A DNA stretch of 64,000 nucleotides, taken from the NCBI RefSeq assembly GCF_037076355.1, contig NZ_AP026968.1, positions 388,501 through 452,500 of the forward strand, read 5' to 3'. Of the stretch, positions 18,854-31,205 are shown in pieces. The stretch is from Streptococcus parapneumoniae. Its GTDB lineage: Bacteria; Bacillota; Bacilli; Lactobacillales; Streptococcaceae. The notes under the pieces are model-generated. The model did no database searches. It was not told where the DNA came from and saw nothing but the letters and a program-made list of their open reading frames with translations. Within the stretch, counting starts at the first letter, position 1; each line of letters starts with the position of its first letter. The position numbers and the translations under genes were made by a program.

Positions 18854-19060
18854 AAATAGCAGATGGAAGCAATTAAGATTTACTTCTATCTTTAAAATAA
18901 ATGGTCTGATAGGAAAAACGTATCCCATCATAAAATATAGGACAGTACGGATGGAAGGCTTTTGTAGACTGGAGGACGAAGGAGTTTAGAAACTTTCGTT
19001 AAAAGTTAGTTGAGCAGGAGTATGGTGGTGTAAATCATTATCAAAAATTATTTCTAAATC
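18854..19060. other. Intergenic stretch without recognisable gene
   Basis: About 200 bases of AT-rich sequence upstream of the MarR promoter. A short imperfect hairpin is possible around GTCTGATAGG...CCCATCAT (18904-18930). No coding evidence. Confidence 0.35.
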
Positions 19061-19067
19061 GAAATAG

Positions 19068-19096
19068 TTGACAGTTGAAAGGACAAGTGTTACAAT
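19068..19096 (+). promoter_or_regulatory. Promoter of the MarR-egtVU unit
   Basis: TTGACA 19068-19073, 17-base spacer, extended -10 TGTTACAAT (hexamer 19091-19096). Confidence 0.75.
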
Positions 19097-19101
19097 AAGT
19101 T

Positions 19102-19127
19102 TAATTATTTCGGCATAGAAATAAATT
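19102..19127. promoter_or_regulatory. Inverted repeat, candidate MarR operator
   Basis: TAATTATTTC / GAAATAAATT, 9 of 10 positions paired with a 6-base spacer, lying between the -10 box and the ribosome site of the MarR gene. Position fits autorepression; binding is inference. Confidence 0.5.
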
Positions 19128-19136
19128 GGAGGTGTT

Positions 19137-19580
19137 ATGAAAGATAGTCATTTGCTAGCCCATCATATTCGTTTGTTGAATGGGCGGATTTTTCAAAAGT
19201 TACTGAGTCAAGACCCTGAAGCTCTTTATAGGGGTGAACAGGGGAAGATTTTAGCGGTTTTATGGAATAGTAAAACTGGCTGCGCAACTGCGACAGATAT
19301 TGCTCTGGCAACTGGGCTTGCGAATAATACGCTGACGACTATGATAAAAAAGCTAGAGGAACAAAAGCTTGTAATTGTTAGTCCGTGTGGGGAAGACAAG
19401 CGTAAGAAGTATTTAGTTTTAACGGAGTTAGGCAAGTCCCAGAAAGAAGTGGGACATCGTGTCAGTCAGAAATTGGATACGATTTTTTACAAAGGTTTTT
19501 CAGAGGAAGAAATTCGGCAATTTGAAGCCTTTCAAGAAAGAATTTTGGCGAATCTGAAAGAGAAGGCAAAAGAGGATTAA
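19137..19580 (+). CDS. MarR-family transcriptional regulator
   Basis: 147-residue winged-helix regulator. The recognition region (TATDIALATGLANNTLTTMIKKLEEQKLV) and the wing (EDKRKKYLVLTELG) are clear. RBS GGAGGT. It lies just upstream of a pseudogene remnant and egtVU. The palindrome in its leader suggests autoregulation, and by position it may also control egtVU. Ligand unknown. Confidence 0.85.
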   Translation: MKDSHLLAHHIRLLNGRIFQKLLSQDPEALYRGEQGKILAVLWNSKTGCATATDIALATGLANNTLTTMIKKLEEQKLVIVSPCGEDKRKKYLVLTELGKSQKEVGHRVSQKLDTIFYKGFSEEEIRQFEAFQERILANLKEKAKED

Positions 19581-19605
19581 AATAGATCAAATTAGCTGTT
19601 TGTAA

Positions 19606-19806
19606 GTAAAGGCCACTTTTGACTTTGTTTTCCAACTCTTAGGACAAGGAAACTATGTGGTTAGCTATGGTCAGACTCAGATTGATGGAGTTGATTATGC
19701 CCAGTACGATATCTTCCGTTTAGAAAATGGAAAAATTGTAGAGCATTGGGACAATAAGGAAGTCATGCCTAAGGTAGAAGACATGACCAATCGAGGAAAG
19801 TTTTAA
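19606..19806 (+). pseudogene. C-terminal remnant of a SnoaL-like protein gene
   Basis: An open frame of about 66 codons without any start, ending TAA 19804-19806. It translates with family-like sequence, including NYVVSYGQTQIDGVDYAQY, DIFRLENGKIVEHWD and MTNRGKF. This matches the C-terminus of SnoaL-like (NTF2-fold) proteins, whose typical ending is ...W-D. The N-terminal half is missing. Its TAA is followed 14 bases later by egtV. Confidence 0.7.
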
Positions 19807-19820
19807 AATGAGGACAAAGA

Positions 19821-22062
<2,242 letters not shown>

Positions 22063-22104
22063 CTTGAAAAGCTAAACTCAACTTGGTTAAACGATTATAT
22101 AGAA

Positions 22105-22137
22105 GAAAGCTCAGACAATGTCGTCTGGGCTTTTTTG
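22105..22137 (+). terminator. Intrinsic terminator after egtU
   Basis: 10-bp stem AAGCTCAGAC / GTCTGGGCTT (G-U pair), loop AATGTC, then a T-run. Confidence 0.8.
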
Positions 22138-22219
22138 ATTTTAGGGTTATTGAATGTCACTTAAAATGGAAAGAAAGAGAAAATTTTCAGGAATTTCTAA
22201 AATTTATCTGTAAATACAC

Positions 22220-22247
22220 TTGGCTATTCATAAAATAGGTGTATAAT
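22220..22247 (+). promoter_or_regulatory. Promoter of pnuC
   Basis: TTGGCT 22220-22225, 16-base spacer, TATAAT 22242-22247. Transcription would begin about 135 bases before the pnuC start, leaving room for a structured leader. Confidence 0.6.
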
Positions 22248-22329
22248 GTGTTGTGAACTACTTAACAAATAAGGATTTTCAACTCATGTCGACTAAGGTT
22301 AGAAATCTTGTGTATAGACAGTTCATTAT

Positions 22330-22388
22330 CTAATAGAGCGTTGCGTCCGAAAGTCTATCCAGACACGGCTCTTTAAAAACAAAAGGAG
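22330..22388 (+). ncRNA. Probable NAD+-II (pnuC motif) riboswitch
   Basis: The leader of pnuC contains a compact fold just before the ribosome site. Stem AGAGC (22335-22339) pairs with GCTCT (22368-22372), and inner CGTC/GAC(A) pairing (22344-22347 with 22362-22365) encloses a loop. The A-rich tail TTTAAAAACAAAAGGAG leads into the start. The pnuC motif (NAD+-II riboswitch class) is known upstream of pnuC in Streptococcus. The assignment is from location and hairpin layout; I could not run a covariance model. Confidence 0.55.
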
Positions 22389-22393
22389 AAATG

Positions 22394-23200
22394 ATGCATA
22401 CTTATTTGCAAAAGAAAATTGAAAATATCAAAACAACTCTAGGTGAAATGTCAGGTGGTTACCGTCGTATGGTTGCGGCTATGACTGATTTAGGATTTTC
22501 AGGAACTATGAAGGCTATTTGGAATGACCTCTTTGCCAATCGTAGCTTTGCCCAGTGGCTGTATTTGCTGGTTTTAGGAAGTTTTCCTCTCTGGCTGGAA
22601 TTGATTTATGAACACCGTATTGTTGACTGGATTGGGATGATTTGTAGCTTGACAGGGATTATTTGCGTTATCTCTGTATCGGAAGGTCGAGCAAGTAATT
22701 ATCTTTTTGGCTTGATTAACTCTGTTATTTACCTTATTTTGGCACTACAGAAAGGCTTCTATGGTGAGGTTTTAACAACTCTCTATTTTACAATTATGCA
22801 GCCAATTGGTCTCTTGGTTTGGATTTATCAAGCCCAGTTTAAGAAAGAAAAGCAGGAGTTTGTTGCACGTAAGCTGGATGGCAAGGGTTGGACCAAGTAT
22901 CTTTCCATTAGTGTTCTTTGGTGGTTGGCCTTTGGTTTTATTTATCAGTCTATTGGTGCCAATCGTCCCTATCGTGATTCAATCACAGATGCGACCAATG
23001 GGGTAGGGCAAATACTCATGACAGCTGTTTACCGTGAACAATGGATATTCTGGGCAGCTACCAATGTCTTTTCTATCTATCTCTGGTGGGGAGAAAGCCT
23101 GCAAATTCAAGGGAAATATCTAATTTATCTCATTAACAGTCTAGTTGGATGGTACCAGTGGAGTAAGGCAGCCAAGCAGAATACTGATTTACCTAACTAG
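22394..23200 (+). CDS. pnuC: Nicotinamide riboside transporter PnuC
   Basis: 268-residue membrane protein with about seven hydrophobic segments and the PnuC pattern (WIGMICSLTGIICVISVSEGRASNYLFGLINSVIYLILALQKGFYGE...). It facilitates uptake of nicotinamide riboside for NAD synthesis. Two adjacent ATGs (22391, 22394) follow AAGGAG 22383-22388; 22394 has the better spacing. The ribosome site lies at the edge of the putative riboswitch, suggesting translational control. Confidence 0.9.
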   Translation: MHTYLQKKIENIKTTLGEMSGGYRRMVAAMTDLGFSGTMKAIWNDLFANRSFAQWLYLLVLGSFPLWLELIYEHRIVDWIGMICSLTGIICVISVSEGRASNYLFGLINSVIYLILALQKGFYGEVLTTLYFTIMQPIGLLVWIYQAQFKKEKQEFVARKLDGKGWTKYLSISVLWWLAFGFIYQSIGANRPYRDSITDATNGVGQILMTAVYREQWIFWAATNVFSIYLWWGESLQIQGKYLIYLINSLVGWYQWSKAAKQNTDLPN

Positions 23201-23265
23201 GAAAAGATGTTTTAAGTTTTGGGATAAAACAGATAGAGTTGATAATCAAGGATTGGATATGATGA

Positions 23266-23292
23266 AAAAGAGGAGCAGTAGTTCCTCTTTTA
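23266..23292 (+). terminator. Intrinsic terminator after pnuC
   Basis: AAAAGAGGA / TCCTCTTTT stem around a GCAGTAGT loop, T-rich right side; usable in both directions. Confidence 0.6.
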
Positions 23293-23302
23293 TTGTCGAA
23301 AA

Positions 23303-23341
23303 GATAAAAACTCAGTAGCCTGGGCATAAGGCAACTGAGCT
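23303..23341 (-). terminator. Intrinsic terminator after sczA
   Basis: On the minus strand the stem CTCAGTTGCC / GGCTACTGAG (one mismatch) is followed by TTTTTATC. Confidence 0.7.
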
Positions 23342-23352
23342 CTAGTCTGTAT

Positions 23353-23889
23353 TTAGTCTTTAGAAATGAGAAGGTCTAGATAAAACTGGACAACTTCCTG
23401 ATTTGTGAAGTCTTGCCCTTTTTTGAGCCACCAGGTCAAGGTTTCGATAAAGTTGGTCACGACCAAGTGTTGGAGATAAGAAACAGGCAGACTTGGGTGA
23501 GATTCTTTCAACTCATCAGCCAACATGGGATAGACATGGTGCTCCAGTTCTTTATGAAGTTGGCGAAGGAAGTAGTCATTTTTGGAGAATAGCAGACTGG
23601 TGATATGGTCTTGGTTTTTCTGAAAATGAAGAAAGAGATGGGCGAGATAAACCTTAGTTGAAATGGATTTTTCTCTTTCAAAGAGGTGATGGAAGAGGTA
23701 GCGGCAGAGCTCGTCCAGAAGCAGCTCCTTACTCTCATAGTGACAGTAAAAGGTGGAGCGTCCCACATCTGCAAGATCAATGATATCCTGAACAGTAGTG
23801 GTCTCGTAGCCCTTAGCATTCAAAAGTTGTAGAAAAGCTTGATAGATGGCTTTTTTTGTTTTACTGATACGGCGGTCAATCTTAGTCAT
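23353..23889 (-). CDS. sczA: TetR-family zinc-responsive regulator SczA
   Basis: 178-residue TetR-family protein. The helix-turn-helix is at residues 27-50 (TTVQDIIDLADVGRSTFYCHYESKELLL). It is divergent from czcD, the arrangement of pneumococcal sczA-czcD, where SczA activates the zinc exporter in response to zinc. His and Cys residues are frequent in the C-terminal half (for example LEHHVYP and LCRYLFHHLF), consistent with metal sensing. The name rests mainly on context. Confidence 0.82.
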   Translation of the reverse strand: MTKIDRRISKTKKAIYQAFLQLLNAKGYETTTVQDIIDLADVGRSTFYCHYESKELLLDELCRYLFHHLFEREKSISTKVYLAHLFLHFQKNQDHITSLLFSKNDYFLRQLHKELEHHVYPMLADELKESHPSLPVSYLQHLVVTNFIETLTWWLKKGQDFTNQEVVQFYLDLLISKD

Positions 23890-23908
23890 ATGGACACTTG
23901 GGGCAAAT

Positions 23909-23924
23909 TGTTCAGAACTGAATA
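23909..23924. promoter_or_regulatory. Candidate SczA site 1
   Basis: TGTTCA GAAC TGAATA, an inverted repeat with one mismatch, between sczA and czcD; same half-site as the perfect copy at 23977. Confidence 0.5.
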
Positions 23925-23976
23925 AAGCTGACCTTTTGCTTCTATCCTTTCTTTGAGTTTTAGTGGATAATGATAA

Positions 23977-23991
23977 TGAACAAGATGTTCA
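23977..23991. promoter_or_regulatory. Candidate SczA site 2
   Basis: Perfect palindrome TGAACA AGA TGTTCA, about 30 bases before czcD. SczA is known to recognise TGTTCA-type half-sites in the czcD promoter of pneumococcus. Confidence 0.65.
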
Positions 23992-24021
23992 TAAATCTAT
24001 TATAACAAAGGAATGAGAAAT

Positions 24022-24879
24022 ATGAAGGCAAAATATACTGTTTGGCTAGCTTTTTTCTTAAATTTGACTTATGCCATTGTCGAGTTTATCGCTGGTGGAG
24101 TGTTTGGGTCCAGTGCAGTTCTTGCTGACTCGGTGCATGACTTGGGAGATGCGATTGCTATTGGGATCTCAGCCTTTTTGGAAAGTATCTCCAATCGTGA
24201 AGAAGACAGCCACTATACCTTGGGCTACAAGCGTTTTAGCCTTTTAGGGGCCATGGTAACGGCTGTGATTCTTATGACAGGGTCCGTTTTGGTCATTTTG
24301 GAAAATATAGCGAAAATCTTTCATCCACAACCGGTCAATGATGAGGGGATTCTCTGGTTAGGAATTATTGCGATTACTATCAATGTGCTAGCGAGTCTCG
24401 TCATTCGCAAAGGACAAACCAAGAACGAATCCATTCTCAGCCTGCACTTTCTGGAAGATACCTTGGGTTGGGTGACTGTCATCCTGATGGCCATTGTTCT
24501 TCGATTTACCGATTGGTATATCTTGGATCCGCTCTTGTCTCTTGTTATTTCCTTCTTTATTCTGTCAAAAGCCCTTCCACGTTTTTGGAGCACGCTCAAG
24601 ATATTCCTCGATGCAGTGCCAGAAGGAGTAGATATCCAGAAGATCAAGACGGATTTAGCAGAATTGGACCATGTCGCTAGTATCAATCAGCTTAATCTCT
24701 GGACTATGGATGGTTTGGAAAAAAATGCCATTGTCCATGTTTGTTTAAAAGAGATGGAGCATATGGAAACTTGTAAAGAATCTATTCGAATTTTCCTCAA
24801 AAATTGTGGCTTTCAAAATATTACCATTGAAGTTGATGCAGACCTAGAAAGTCACCAAGCACATAAGCGAAAGGTGTGA
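24022..24879 (+). CDS. czcD: Zinc efflux protein CzcD (CDF family)
   Basis: 285-residue cation diffusion facilitator with six membrane segments. Metal-site motifs HDLGD in helix 2 and HFLED in helix 5 (HxxxD twice) are visible, followed by a cytoplasmic metallochaperone-like C-terminus. ATG 24022 is spaced 9 bases from AAAGGA. An ATG at 24013 directly abuts that ribosome site and is less likely. Exports Zn2+. Confidence 0.92.
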   Translation: MKAKYTVWLAFFLNLTYAIVEFIAGGVFGSSAVLADSVHDLGDAIAIGISAFLESISNREEDSHYTLGYKRFSLLGAMVTAVILMTGSVLVILENIAKIFHPQPVNDEGILWLGIIAITINVLASLVIRKGQTKNESILSLHFLEDTLGWVTVILMAIVLRFTDWYILDPLLSLVISFFILSKALPRFWSTLKIFLDAVPEGVDIQKIKTDLAELDHVASINQLNLWTMDGLEKNAIVHVCLKEMEHMETCKESIRIFLKNCGFQNITIEVDADLESHQAHKRKV

Positions 24880-24940
24880 GTTGGAGCAGAATCATAGAGA
24901 TTATTAGAGAAACAGCCTTGCTAGAGGTCGTTTTGTAATC

Positions 24941-25972
<1,032 letters not shown>

Positions 25973-25998
25973 TCATATTTTTCTGCTTTTTACTGATA

Positions 25999-26020
25999 GT
26001 TTAGTAAAATTTTAGTAAAA
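25999..26020. promoter_or_regulatory. Candidate GalR operator
   Basis: Imperfect palindrome centred on AAAATTTT (TTTAGTAAAATTTTAGTAAA) just upstream of the galK -35 box; position fits repression of galK and/or galR. Confidence 0.5.
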
Positions 26021-26024
26021 AGGA

Positions 26025-26053
26025 TTGACCTTAGGAAATCCCTTGGATACAAT
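26025..26053 (+). promoter_or_regulatory. Promoter of galKT
   Basis: TTGACC 26025-26030, 17-base spacer, TACAAT 26048-26053. Confidence 0.7.
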
Positions 26054-26056
26054 AGA

Positions 26057-26070
26057 AGAAAACGATTACA
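26057..26070 (+). promoter_or_regulatory. cre site (CcpA) at galKT
   Basis: AGAAAACGATTACA matches the cre consensus TGWAANCGNTNWCA at all but the first base and overlaps the expected transcription start, a position used for carbon catabolite repression. Confidence 0.65.
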
Positions 26071-26109
26071 CGTTAAGGTGACTTAACGGACAGTCAAAGG
26101 AGAAATCAT

Positions 26110-27288
26110 ATGACACAACATCTTACTGCAGAAGCTCTTCGTAAAGACTTTCTTGCTGTTTTTGGTCAAGAAGCAGACCAAACATTCTTTTCACCAGGTC
26201 GTATCAACTTGATTGGTGAGCACACAGACTATAATGGTGGACATGTATTTCCAGCAGCTATTTCCTTAGGAACTTATGGGGCTGCTCGTAAGCGTGACGA
26301 CCAAGTTTTACGTTTCTACTCAGCTAACTTTGAGGACAAGGGCATTATCGAAGTGCCTCTCGCTGACCTCAAATTTGAAAAAGAGCACAACTGGACCAAC
26401 TATCCAAAAGGGGTTCTTCATTTCTTGCAAGAAGCTGGGCACGTGATTGATAAAGGTTTTGATTTTTATGTTTATGGGAATATCCCAAATGGTGCTGGCC
26501 TGTCTTCTTCAGCATCCTTGGAACTTTTGACAGGGGTCGTGGCAGAGCATCTCTTTGATTTAAAACTAGAGCGTCTCGATTTGGTTAAAATCGGAAAACA
26601 AACAGAAAATAACTTTATCGGAGTAAATTCTGGCATTATGGACCAGTTTGCTATCGGTATGGGGGCTGACCAACGTGCTATTTACTTAGATACCAATACT
26701 TTAGAATACGACTTGGTGCCACTTGATTTGAAGGACAATGTCGTTGTTATCATGAACACCAATAAACGTCGTGAATTGGCGGACTCTAAATACAATGAAC
26801 GTCGTGCTGAGTGTGAAAAAGCAGTGGAAGAATTGCAAGTTGCCTTGGATATTCAGACTTTGGGTGAATTGGACGAGTGGGTCTTTGACCAATATAGCTA
26901 CCTAATCAAAGATGAAAATCGTTTGAAACGTGCTCGCCATGCTGTGCTTGAAAACCAACGTACCCTCAAAGCTCAAGCAGCCCTTCAAGCAGGAGATTTG
27001 GAAACATTTGGTCGTTTGATGAATGCGTCACACGTTTCCCTAGAGCATGACTATGAAGTAACTGGTTTGGAATTGGATACCCTTGTTCATACAGCTTGGG
27101 CACAAGAAGGAGTTCTCGGTGCTCGTATGACAGGAGCAGGTTTTGGCGGATGTGCCATTGCCTTGGTGCAAAAAGATACTGTTGAGGCCTTTAAGGAAGT
27201 TGTAGGCAAACACTACGAGGAAGTAGTTGGGTATGCTCCAAGTTTCTATATCGCTGAAGTTGCAGGTGGCACTCGCGTCCTTGATTAG
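26110..27288 (+). CDS. galK: Galactokinase
   Basis: 392-residue GHMP kinase that phosphorylates galactose to galactose-1-phosphate (Leloir pathway). The galactokinase signature [17 protein letters not shown] (near residue 28), the ATP loop [13 protein letters not shown] (near 125) and [16 protein letters not shown] (near 340) are visible. RBS AAAGGAG. galT follows 18 bases later. Confidence 0.96.
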   Translation: MTQHLTAEALRKDFLAVFGQEADQTFFSPGRINLIGEHTDYNGGHVFPAAISLGTYGAARKRDDQVLRFYSANFEDKGIIEVPLADLKFEKEHNWTNYPKGVLHFLQEAGHVIDKGFDFYVYGNIPNGAGLSSSASLELLTGVVAEHLFDLKLERLDLVKIGKQTENNFIGVNSGIMDQFAIGMGADQRAIYLDTNTLEYDLVPLDLKDNVVVIMNTNKRRELADSKYNERRAECEKAVEELQVALDIQTLGELDEWVFDQYSYLIKDENRLKRARHAVLENQRTLKAQAALQAGDLETFGRLMNASHVSLEHDYEVTGLELDTLVHTAWAQEGVLGARMTGAGFGGCAIALVQKDTVEAFKEVVGKHYEEVVGYAPSFYIAEVAGGTRVLD

Positions 27289-27306
27289 TCAGAAGGAGGC
27301 TCTATA

Positions 27307-28788
27307 GTGACCTTAGTAGATAAATTTGTAACACATGTCATTTCTGAAAGTTCATTTGAGGAAATGGATCGAATCTACCTGACCAATCGTGTCTTGGCAC
27401 GAGTGGGAGACGGTGTTTTGGAAGTTGAGACGGATCTGGATAAAGTGATTGACCTCAAGGACAAGCTGGTTGAGGAAGCCGTTCGATTAGAGACGATTGA
27501 GGATAGTCAGACTGCGCGTGAAATCCTTGGCGCTGAACTGATGGACTTGGTGACTCCTTGTCCGAGTCAGGTCAATCGTGACTTTTGGGCAACCTATGCC
27601 CAATCTCCTGAGCAAGCGATAGAGGATTTTTACCAACTCAGTCAGAAAAATGACTACATCAAACTCAAGGCCATTGCTAAAAATATCGCTTATCGTGTTC
27701 CATCTGATTACGGTGAACTTGAAATTACCATCAACCTCTCTAAGCCTGAAAAGGATCCCAAAGAGATTGCGGCAGCCAAGTTGGTGCAAGCTAGTAATTA
27801 TCCTCAGTGTCAGCTTTGTCTAGAGAATGAGGGCTACCATGGTCGAGTTAACCACCCAGCTCGCAGCAACCACCGTATTATCCGCTTTGAAATGGCTGGT
27901 CAGGAGTGGGGCTTCCAGTATTCGCCCTATGCTTATTTTAATGAGCACTGTATTTTCTTAGATGGCCAGCATCGTCCCATGGCCATTAGTCGTCAGAGTT
28001 TTGAACGTCTGTTGGCTATCGTAGAGCAGTTTCCAGGCTATTTTGCGGGCTCTAATGCCGACTTGCCGATTGTGGGGGGCTCTATTCTCACTCATGATCA
28101 CTATCAGGGAGGCCGTCACGTCTTTCCGATGGAATTGGCTCCCTTGCAAAAGACTTTTCAATTTGCAGGTTTTGAGCAGGTCAAGGCTGGAATTGTCAAG
28201 TGGCCTATGTCAGTGTTGCGTTTGACTTCGGATTCCAAAGAAAATTTGATCAATTTAGCTGACAAGATTTTGCAGGAATGGCGTCAGTATTCAGATCCTG
28301 CAGTGCAGATTTTAGCAGAGACGGACGGAACACCGCATCACACCATCACACCCATTGCCCGTAAACGCGATGGCCAGTTTGAGTTGGACTTGGTCTTGAG
28401 GGACAATCAGACTTCTGCAGAACATACTGATGGCATCTATCATCCTCACAAGGATGTCCAACATATCAAGAAGGAAAATATCGGCTTGATTGAGGTCATG
28501 GGCTTGGCAATCTTGCCACCACGTTTGAAAGAAGAAGTGGAGCAAGTTGCTAGCTATCTTGTAGGAGAAGCTGATACAGTTGCCGATTATCATCAGGAAT
28601 GGGTAGACCAACTCAAAGTCCAACATCCAGATCTAGCGGATAAAGAAAGAGCCCTTGAAATCGTCAAAGACTCTGTGGGTGCTATCTTTGCGCGTGTACT
28701 TGAGGATGCAGGAGTCTACAAGCAGACAGAACAAGGACAGGCAGCCTTTATGCGCTTTGTGGAGCAGGTCGGAATTTTGCCAGACTAG
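27307..28788 (+). CDS. galT: Galactose-1-phosphate uridylyltransferase, Firmicutes type
   Basis: 493 residues, the long GalT class of Firmicutes. The active-site histidine motif is HDHYQGG near residue 264. It swaps UMP between UDP-glucose and galactose-1-phosphate. The start codon is GTG, set by AAGGAGG at 27293-27299. A second GalT gene of the same class, about two-thirds identical by eye, lies at 46401 in the accessory locus. Confidence 0.95.
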   Translation: MTLVDKFVTHVISESSFEEMDRIYLTNRVLARVGDGVLEVETDLDKVIDLKDKLVEEAVRLETIEDSQTAREILGAELMDLVTPCPSQVNRDFWATYAQSPEQAIEDFYQLSQKNDYIKLKAIAKNIAYRVPSDYGELEITINLSKPEKDPKEIAAAKLVQASNYPQCQLCLENEGYHGRVNHPARSNHRIIRFEMAGQEWGFQYSPYAYFNEHCIFLDGQHRPMAISRQSFERLLAIVEQFPGYFAGSNADLPIVGGSILTHDHYQGGRHVFPMELAPLQKTFQFAGFEQVKAGIVKWPMSVLRLTSDSKENLINLADKILQEWRQYSDPAVQILAETDGTPHHTITPIARKRDGQFELDLVLRDNQTSAEHTDGIYHPHKDVQHIKKENIGLIEVMGLAILPPRLKEEVEQVASYLVGEADTVADYHQEWVDQLKVQHPDLADKERALEIVKDSVGAIFARVLEDAGVYKQTEQGQAAFMRFVEQVGILPD

Positions 28789-28857
28789 GAGCTTTATCCT
28801 TGCACAGTCCTATAAAAAGTAGTATCATAGTGTCGTTTGAAATATCAGGAGGAAATG

Positions 28858-29262
28858 ATGAAAGATTTTCACTTTGATGCTATATCAGCTTTTGAAAATT
28901 ATGAAATTAAAGAGATGAAAGATGGTCACGTTGTGGTGATGACCAAAGTAGTGGACTCGTCGCTCAACTACTATGGCTATGCCCATGGTGGCTATCTCTT
29001 TACCCTTTGCGACCAGATTAGTGGTTTGGTGCTCATCTCGCTAGGACTAGACGTAGTGACACTTCAGTCCTCTATCAACTACCTCAAAGCAGGAAAACTC
29101 GACGATGTATTGACCATTAAAGGAGAATGTGTCCATCAAGGTCGCACAACCTGCGTAGTGGATGTCGATATTACCAATCAAGAAGGCAGAAATGTCTGCA
29201 AAGCAACCTTTACCATGTTTGTCACAGGCCAACGGTCAGAAGACAGACAGGTAAGGATATAG
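28858..29262 (+). CDS. PaaI-type hotdog thioesterase
   Basis: 134-residue single-domain hotdog protein. The catalytic-region motif YYGYAHGGYLFTLCDQISG matches PaaI-like thioesterases (uncharacterised acyl-CoA substrate). AGGAGG at 28848-28853 serves ATG 28855 or 28858; I chose 28858. In pneumococcus this gene borders the Dpn restriction cassette, which is absent here. Confidence 0.82.
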   Translation: MKDFHFDAISAFENYEIKEMKDGHVVVMTKVVDSSLNYYGYAHGGYLFTLCDQISGLVLISLGLDVVTLQSSINYLKAGKLDDVLTIKGECVHQGRTTCVVDVDITNQEGRNVCKATFTMFVTGQRSEDRQVRI

Positions 29263-29264
29263 AA

Positions 29265-29293
29265 AAACAAAAAAGAGGCTCGCACCTCTTTTT
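29265..29293. terminator. Bidirectional terminator between thioesterase and pbuX
   Basis: AAAAAGAGG / CCTCTTTTT stem with a CTCGCA loop, A-tract and T-tract on either side, between converging genes. Confidence 0.75.
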
Positions 29294-29294
29294 C

Positions 29295-30557
29295 TTATTT
29301 CTTTTTATGATTTAATACGGCATTGAGGACAATGGCGAGTAGGCTGGCTACGACGATTCCGTTTGAGAAGAACATTTGGAAGGCTGTCGGCATGCTGATA
29401 AAGAGATTACTGTTATTGAGTCCGACACCTGCAGCGATTGAAACTGCTGCGATAAGAAAGTTATGTTCATTGTTAGCAAAGTCAACACGGGCGAGGATTT
29501 GCATCCCTTGAATAGACACAAAACCAAACATTACCAGCATGGCACCACCGAGGACAGGGCTTGGAATGATTTGGGCAAGGGCGCCAAACTTAGGAAGGAG
29601 TCCAAGGAGAACCAGGAAACCAGCTGCGTAGTAGATTGGCAGGCGAGTCTTGATACCTGACAATTTAACCAAACCAACGTTTTGTGAAAATCCTGTGTAA
29701 GGGAAGGTGTTAAAGATTCCTCCGAGAAGTACGGCCAAACCTTCTGCGCGGTAACCGTTGCGAAGGCGCGTGCTGTCGATTGGGTCTTTCGTGATATCAG
29801 ACAAGGCTAGATAAACACCAGTAGACTCAACCATAGACACTGTTGCGATGATACACATCATGACAATAGATGAGATTTCAAAGGTTGGCATCCCAAAGTA
29901 GAGTGGAGTTGGGACATGGACAAGAGGTGCTGCTGCAACAGGAGAGAAGTCAACCAAGCCCATGCTAGCAGCAATGGCAGTTCCAACAACCAGACCAATC
30001 AAAATAGAGATAGACTTGATAAATCCTTTGGTAAAGATGTTAATCAAGAGGATAATCAGAACAGTGATAGCTGCAAGCAAGAGACTTTGACCAGTTGGCT
30101 CTGGAACGTTATTTCCCATATTTCCAATAGCGACAGGAATCAAGGTTAATCCAATTGTTGTGATAACAGATCCTGTTACGATAGAAGGGAAGAGATTGGC
30201 TACTTTTGAGAAAACGCCTGAAACAAGAACCACGTAAATCCCTGATGCGATAAGGGCACCAAACATAGCGCCACTACCATGGCTTTGCCCAATCATAATC
30301 AAGGGAGCGACCGACTGGAAGGCAACTCCAAGAACGACTGGGAGTCCAATCCCAAAGTATTTGTTGAGTTGGAGTTGGAGGAAGGTTGCCACCCCACACA
30401 TGAAGATATCTGTAGAAATCAGGTAGGTCAACTGCTCAGCTGAATAGCCAAGGGCTGTCGCAATCATGATAGGAACCAGGATGGATCCTGAGTACATGGC
30501 TAATAAGTGCTGTAAGCCAAGAACGGCTGCTTGCGAGTGTTTTTCTTGAGTTTGCAT
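29295..30557 (-). CDS. pbuX: Xanthine permease PbuX (NCS2 family)
   Basis: 420-residue NCS2 nucleobase transporter with about 12-14 membrane segments. Family motifs include LPVVLGVAFQSVAPLIMIG and the conserved QNVG stretch GFSQNVGLVKLSG. It overlaps xpt by one base and shares its purine riboswitch, so it imports xanthine for salvage under guanine/xanthine limitation. Confidence 0.93.
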   Translation of the reverse strand: MQTQEKHSQAAVLGLQHLLAMYSGSILVPIMIATALGYSAEQLTYLISTDIFMCGVATFLQLQLNKYFGIGLPVVLGVAFQSVAPLIMIGQSHGSGAMFGALIASGIYVVLVSGVFSKVANLFPSIVTGSVITTIGLTLIPVAIGNMGNNVPEPTGQSLLLAAITVLIILLINIFTKGFIKSISILIGLVVGTAIAASMGLVDFSPVAAAPLVHVPTPLYFGMPTFEISSIVMMCIIATVSMVESTGVYLALSDITKDPIDSTRLRNGYRAEGLAVLLGGIFNTFPYTGFSQNVGLVKLSGIKTRLPIYYAAGFLVLLGLLPKFGALAQIIPSPVLGGAMLVMFGFVSIQGMQILARVDFANNEHNFLIAAVSIAAGVGLNNSNLFISMPTAFQMFFSNGIVVASLLAIVLNAVLNHKKK

Positions 30558-31138
30558 TAGAGATCTGCCTCCTTAAATACGACCCGACCATTTTCAAAAC
30601 GATCCAAACGAGCAAGTGATAGGACGGGGTAACCTGCTTTTTCAAGCAAATCACGACCGTCTTGGAAGGATTTTTCAATCACGATACCGATGGCTTCGAC
30701 TGTGGCACCGGCCTGTTCGATGATTTGAATCAAGCCTTTAGCAGCTTGGCCGTTAGCAAGGAAATCGTCGATAATCAAGACCTTGTCCTCTGGTGAGAGG
30801 AATTTTCCAGCGATAGAAACGGTGCTGGTAACCTGCTTGGTAAAGGAGTAAACTTCAGCAGTTAAGATGCCTTCGTTCATAGTGATGTTCTTAGCTTTTT
30901 TGGCGAAAATCATCGGCACATTTAAAGCTTCAGCTGTAAAAACGGCTGGGGCAATGCCTGACGCTTCAATGGTCACGACCTTGGTAATGCCAGCAGCAGC
31001 GAATTTTTCCGCAAAAACCTTACCAATCTCTCGCATCAAGCTAAAGTCAACTTGGTGGGTTAAAAAGGAATCCACCTTGAGGATGTTATCACCCAAGATA
31101 TGCCCATCCTTGAGGATGCACTCTTCTAATAATTTCAT
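30557..31138 (-). CDS. xpt: Xanthine phosphoribosyltransferase
   Basis: 193-residue purine phosphoribosyltransferase converting xanthine and PRPP to XMP. The PRPP-binding loop is [13 protein letters not shown] near residue 125. First gene of the xpt-pbuX operon. RBS AGGAGG upstream on the minus strand. Confidence 0.95.
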   Translation of the reverse strand: MKLLEECILKDGHILGDNILKVDSFLTHQVDFSLMREIGKVFAEKFAAAGITKVVTIEASGIAPAVFTAEALNVPMIFAKKAKNITMNEGILTAEVYSFTKQVTSTVSIAGKFLSPEDKVLIIDDFLANGQAAKGLIQIIEQAGATVEAIGIVIEKSFQDGRDLLEKAGYPVLSLARLDRFENGRVVFKEADL

Positions 31139-31205
31139 AAGACCTCCTAAAGTCTAAAAGCCAATCCATTTGCTTGTTTCAGATTTCTATCCAGTAAAAT
31201 GGATA

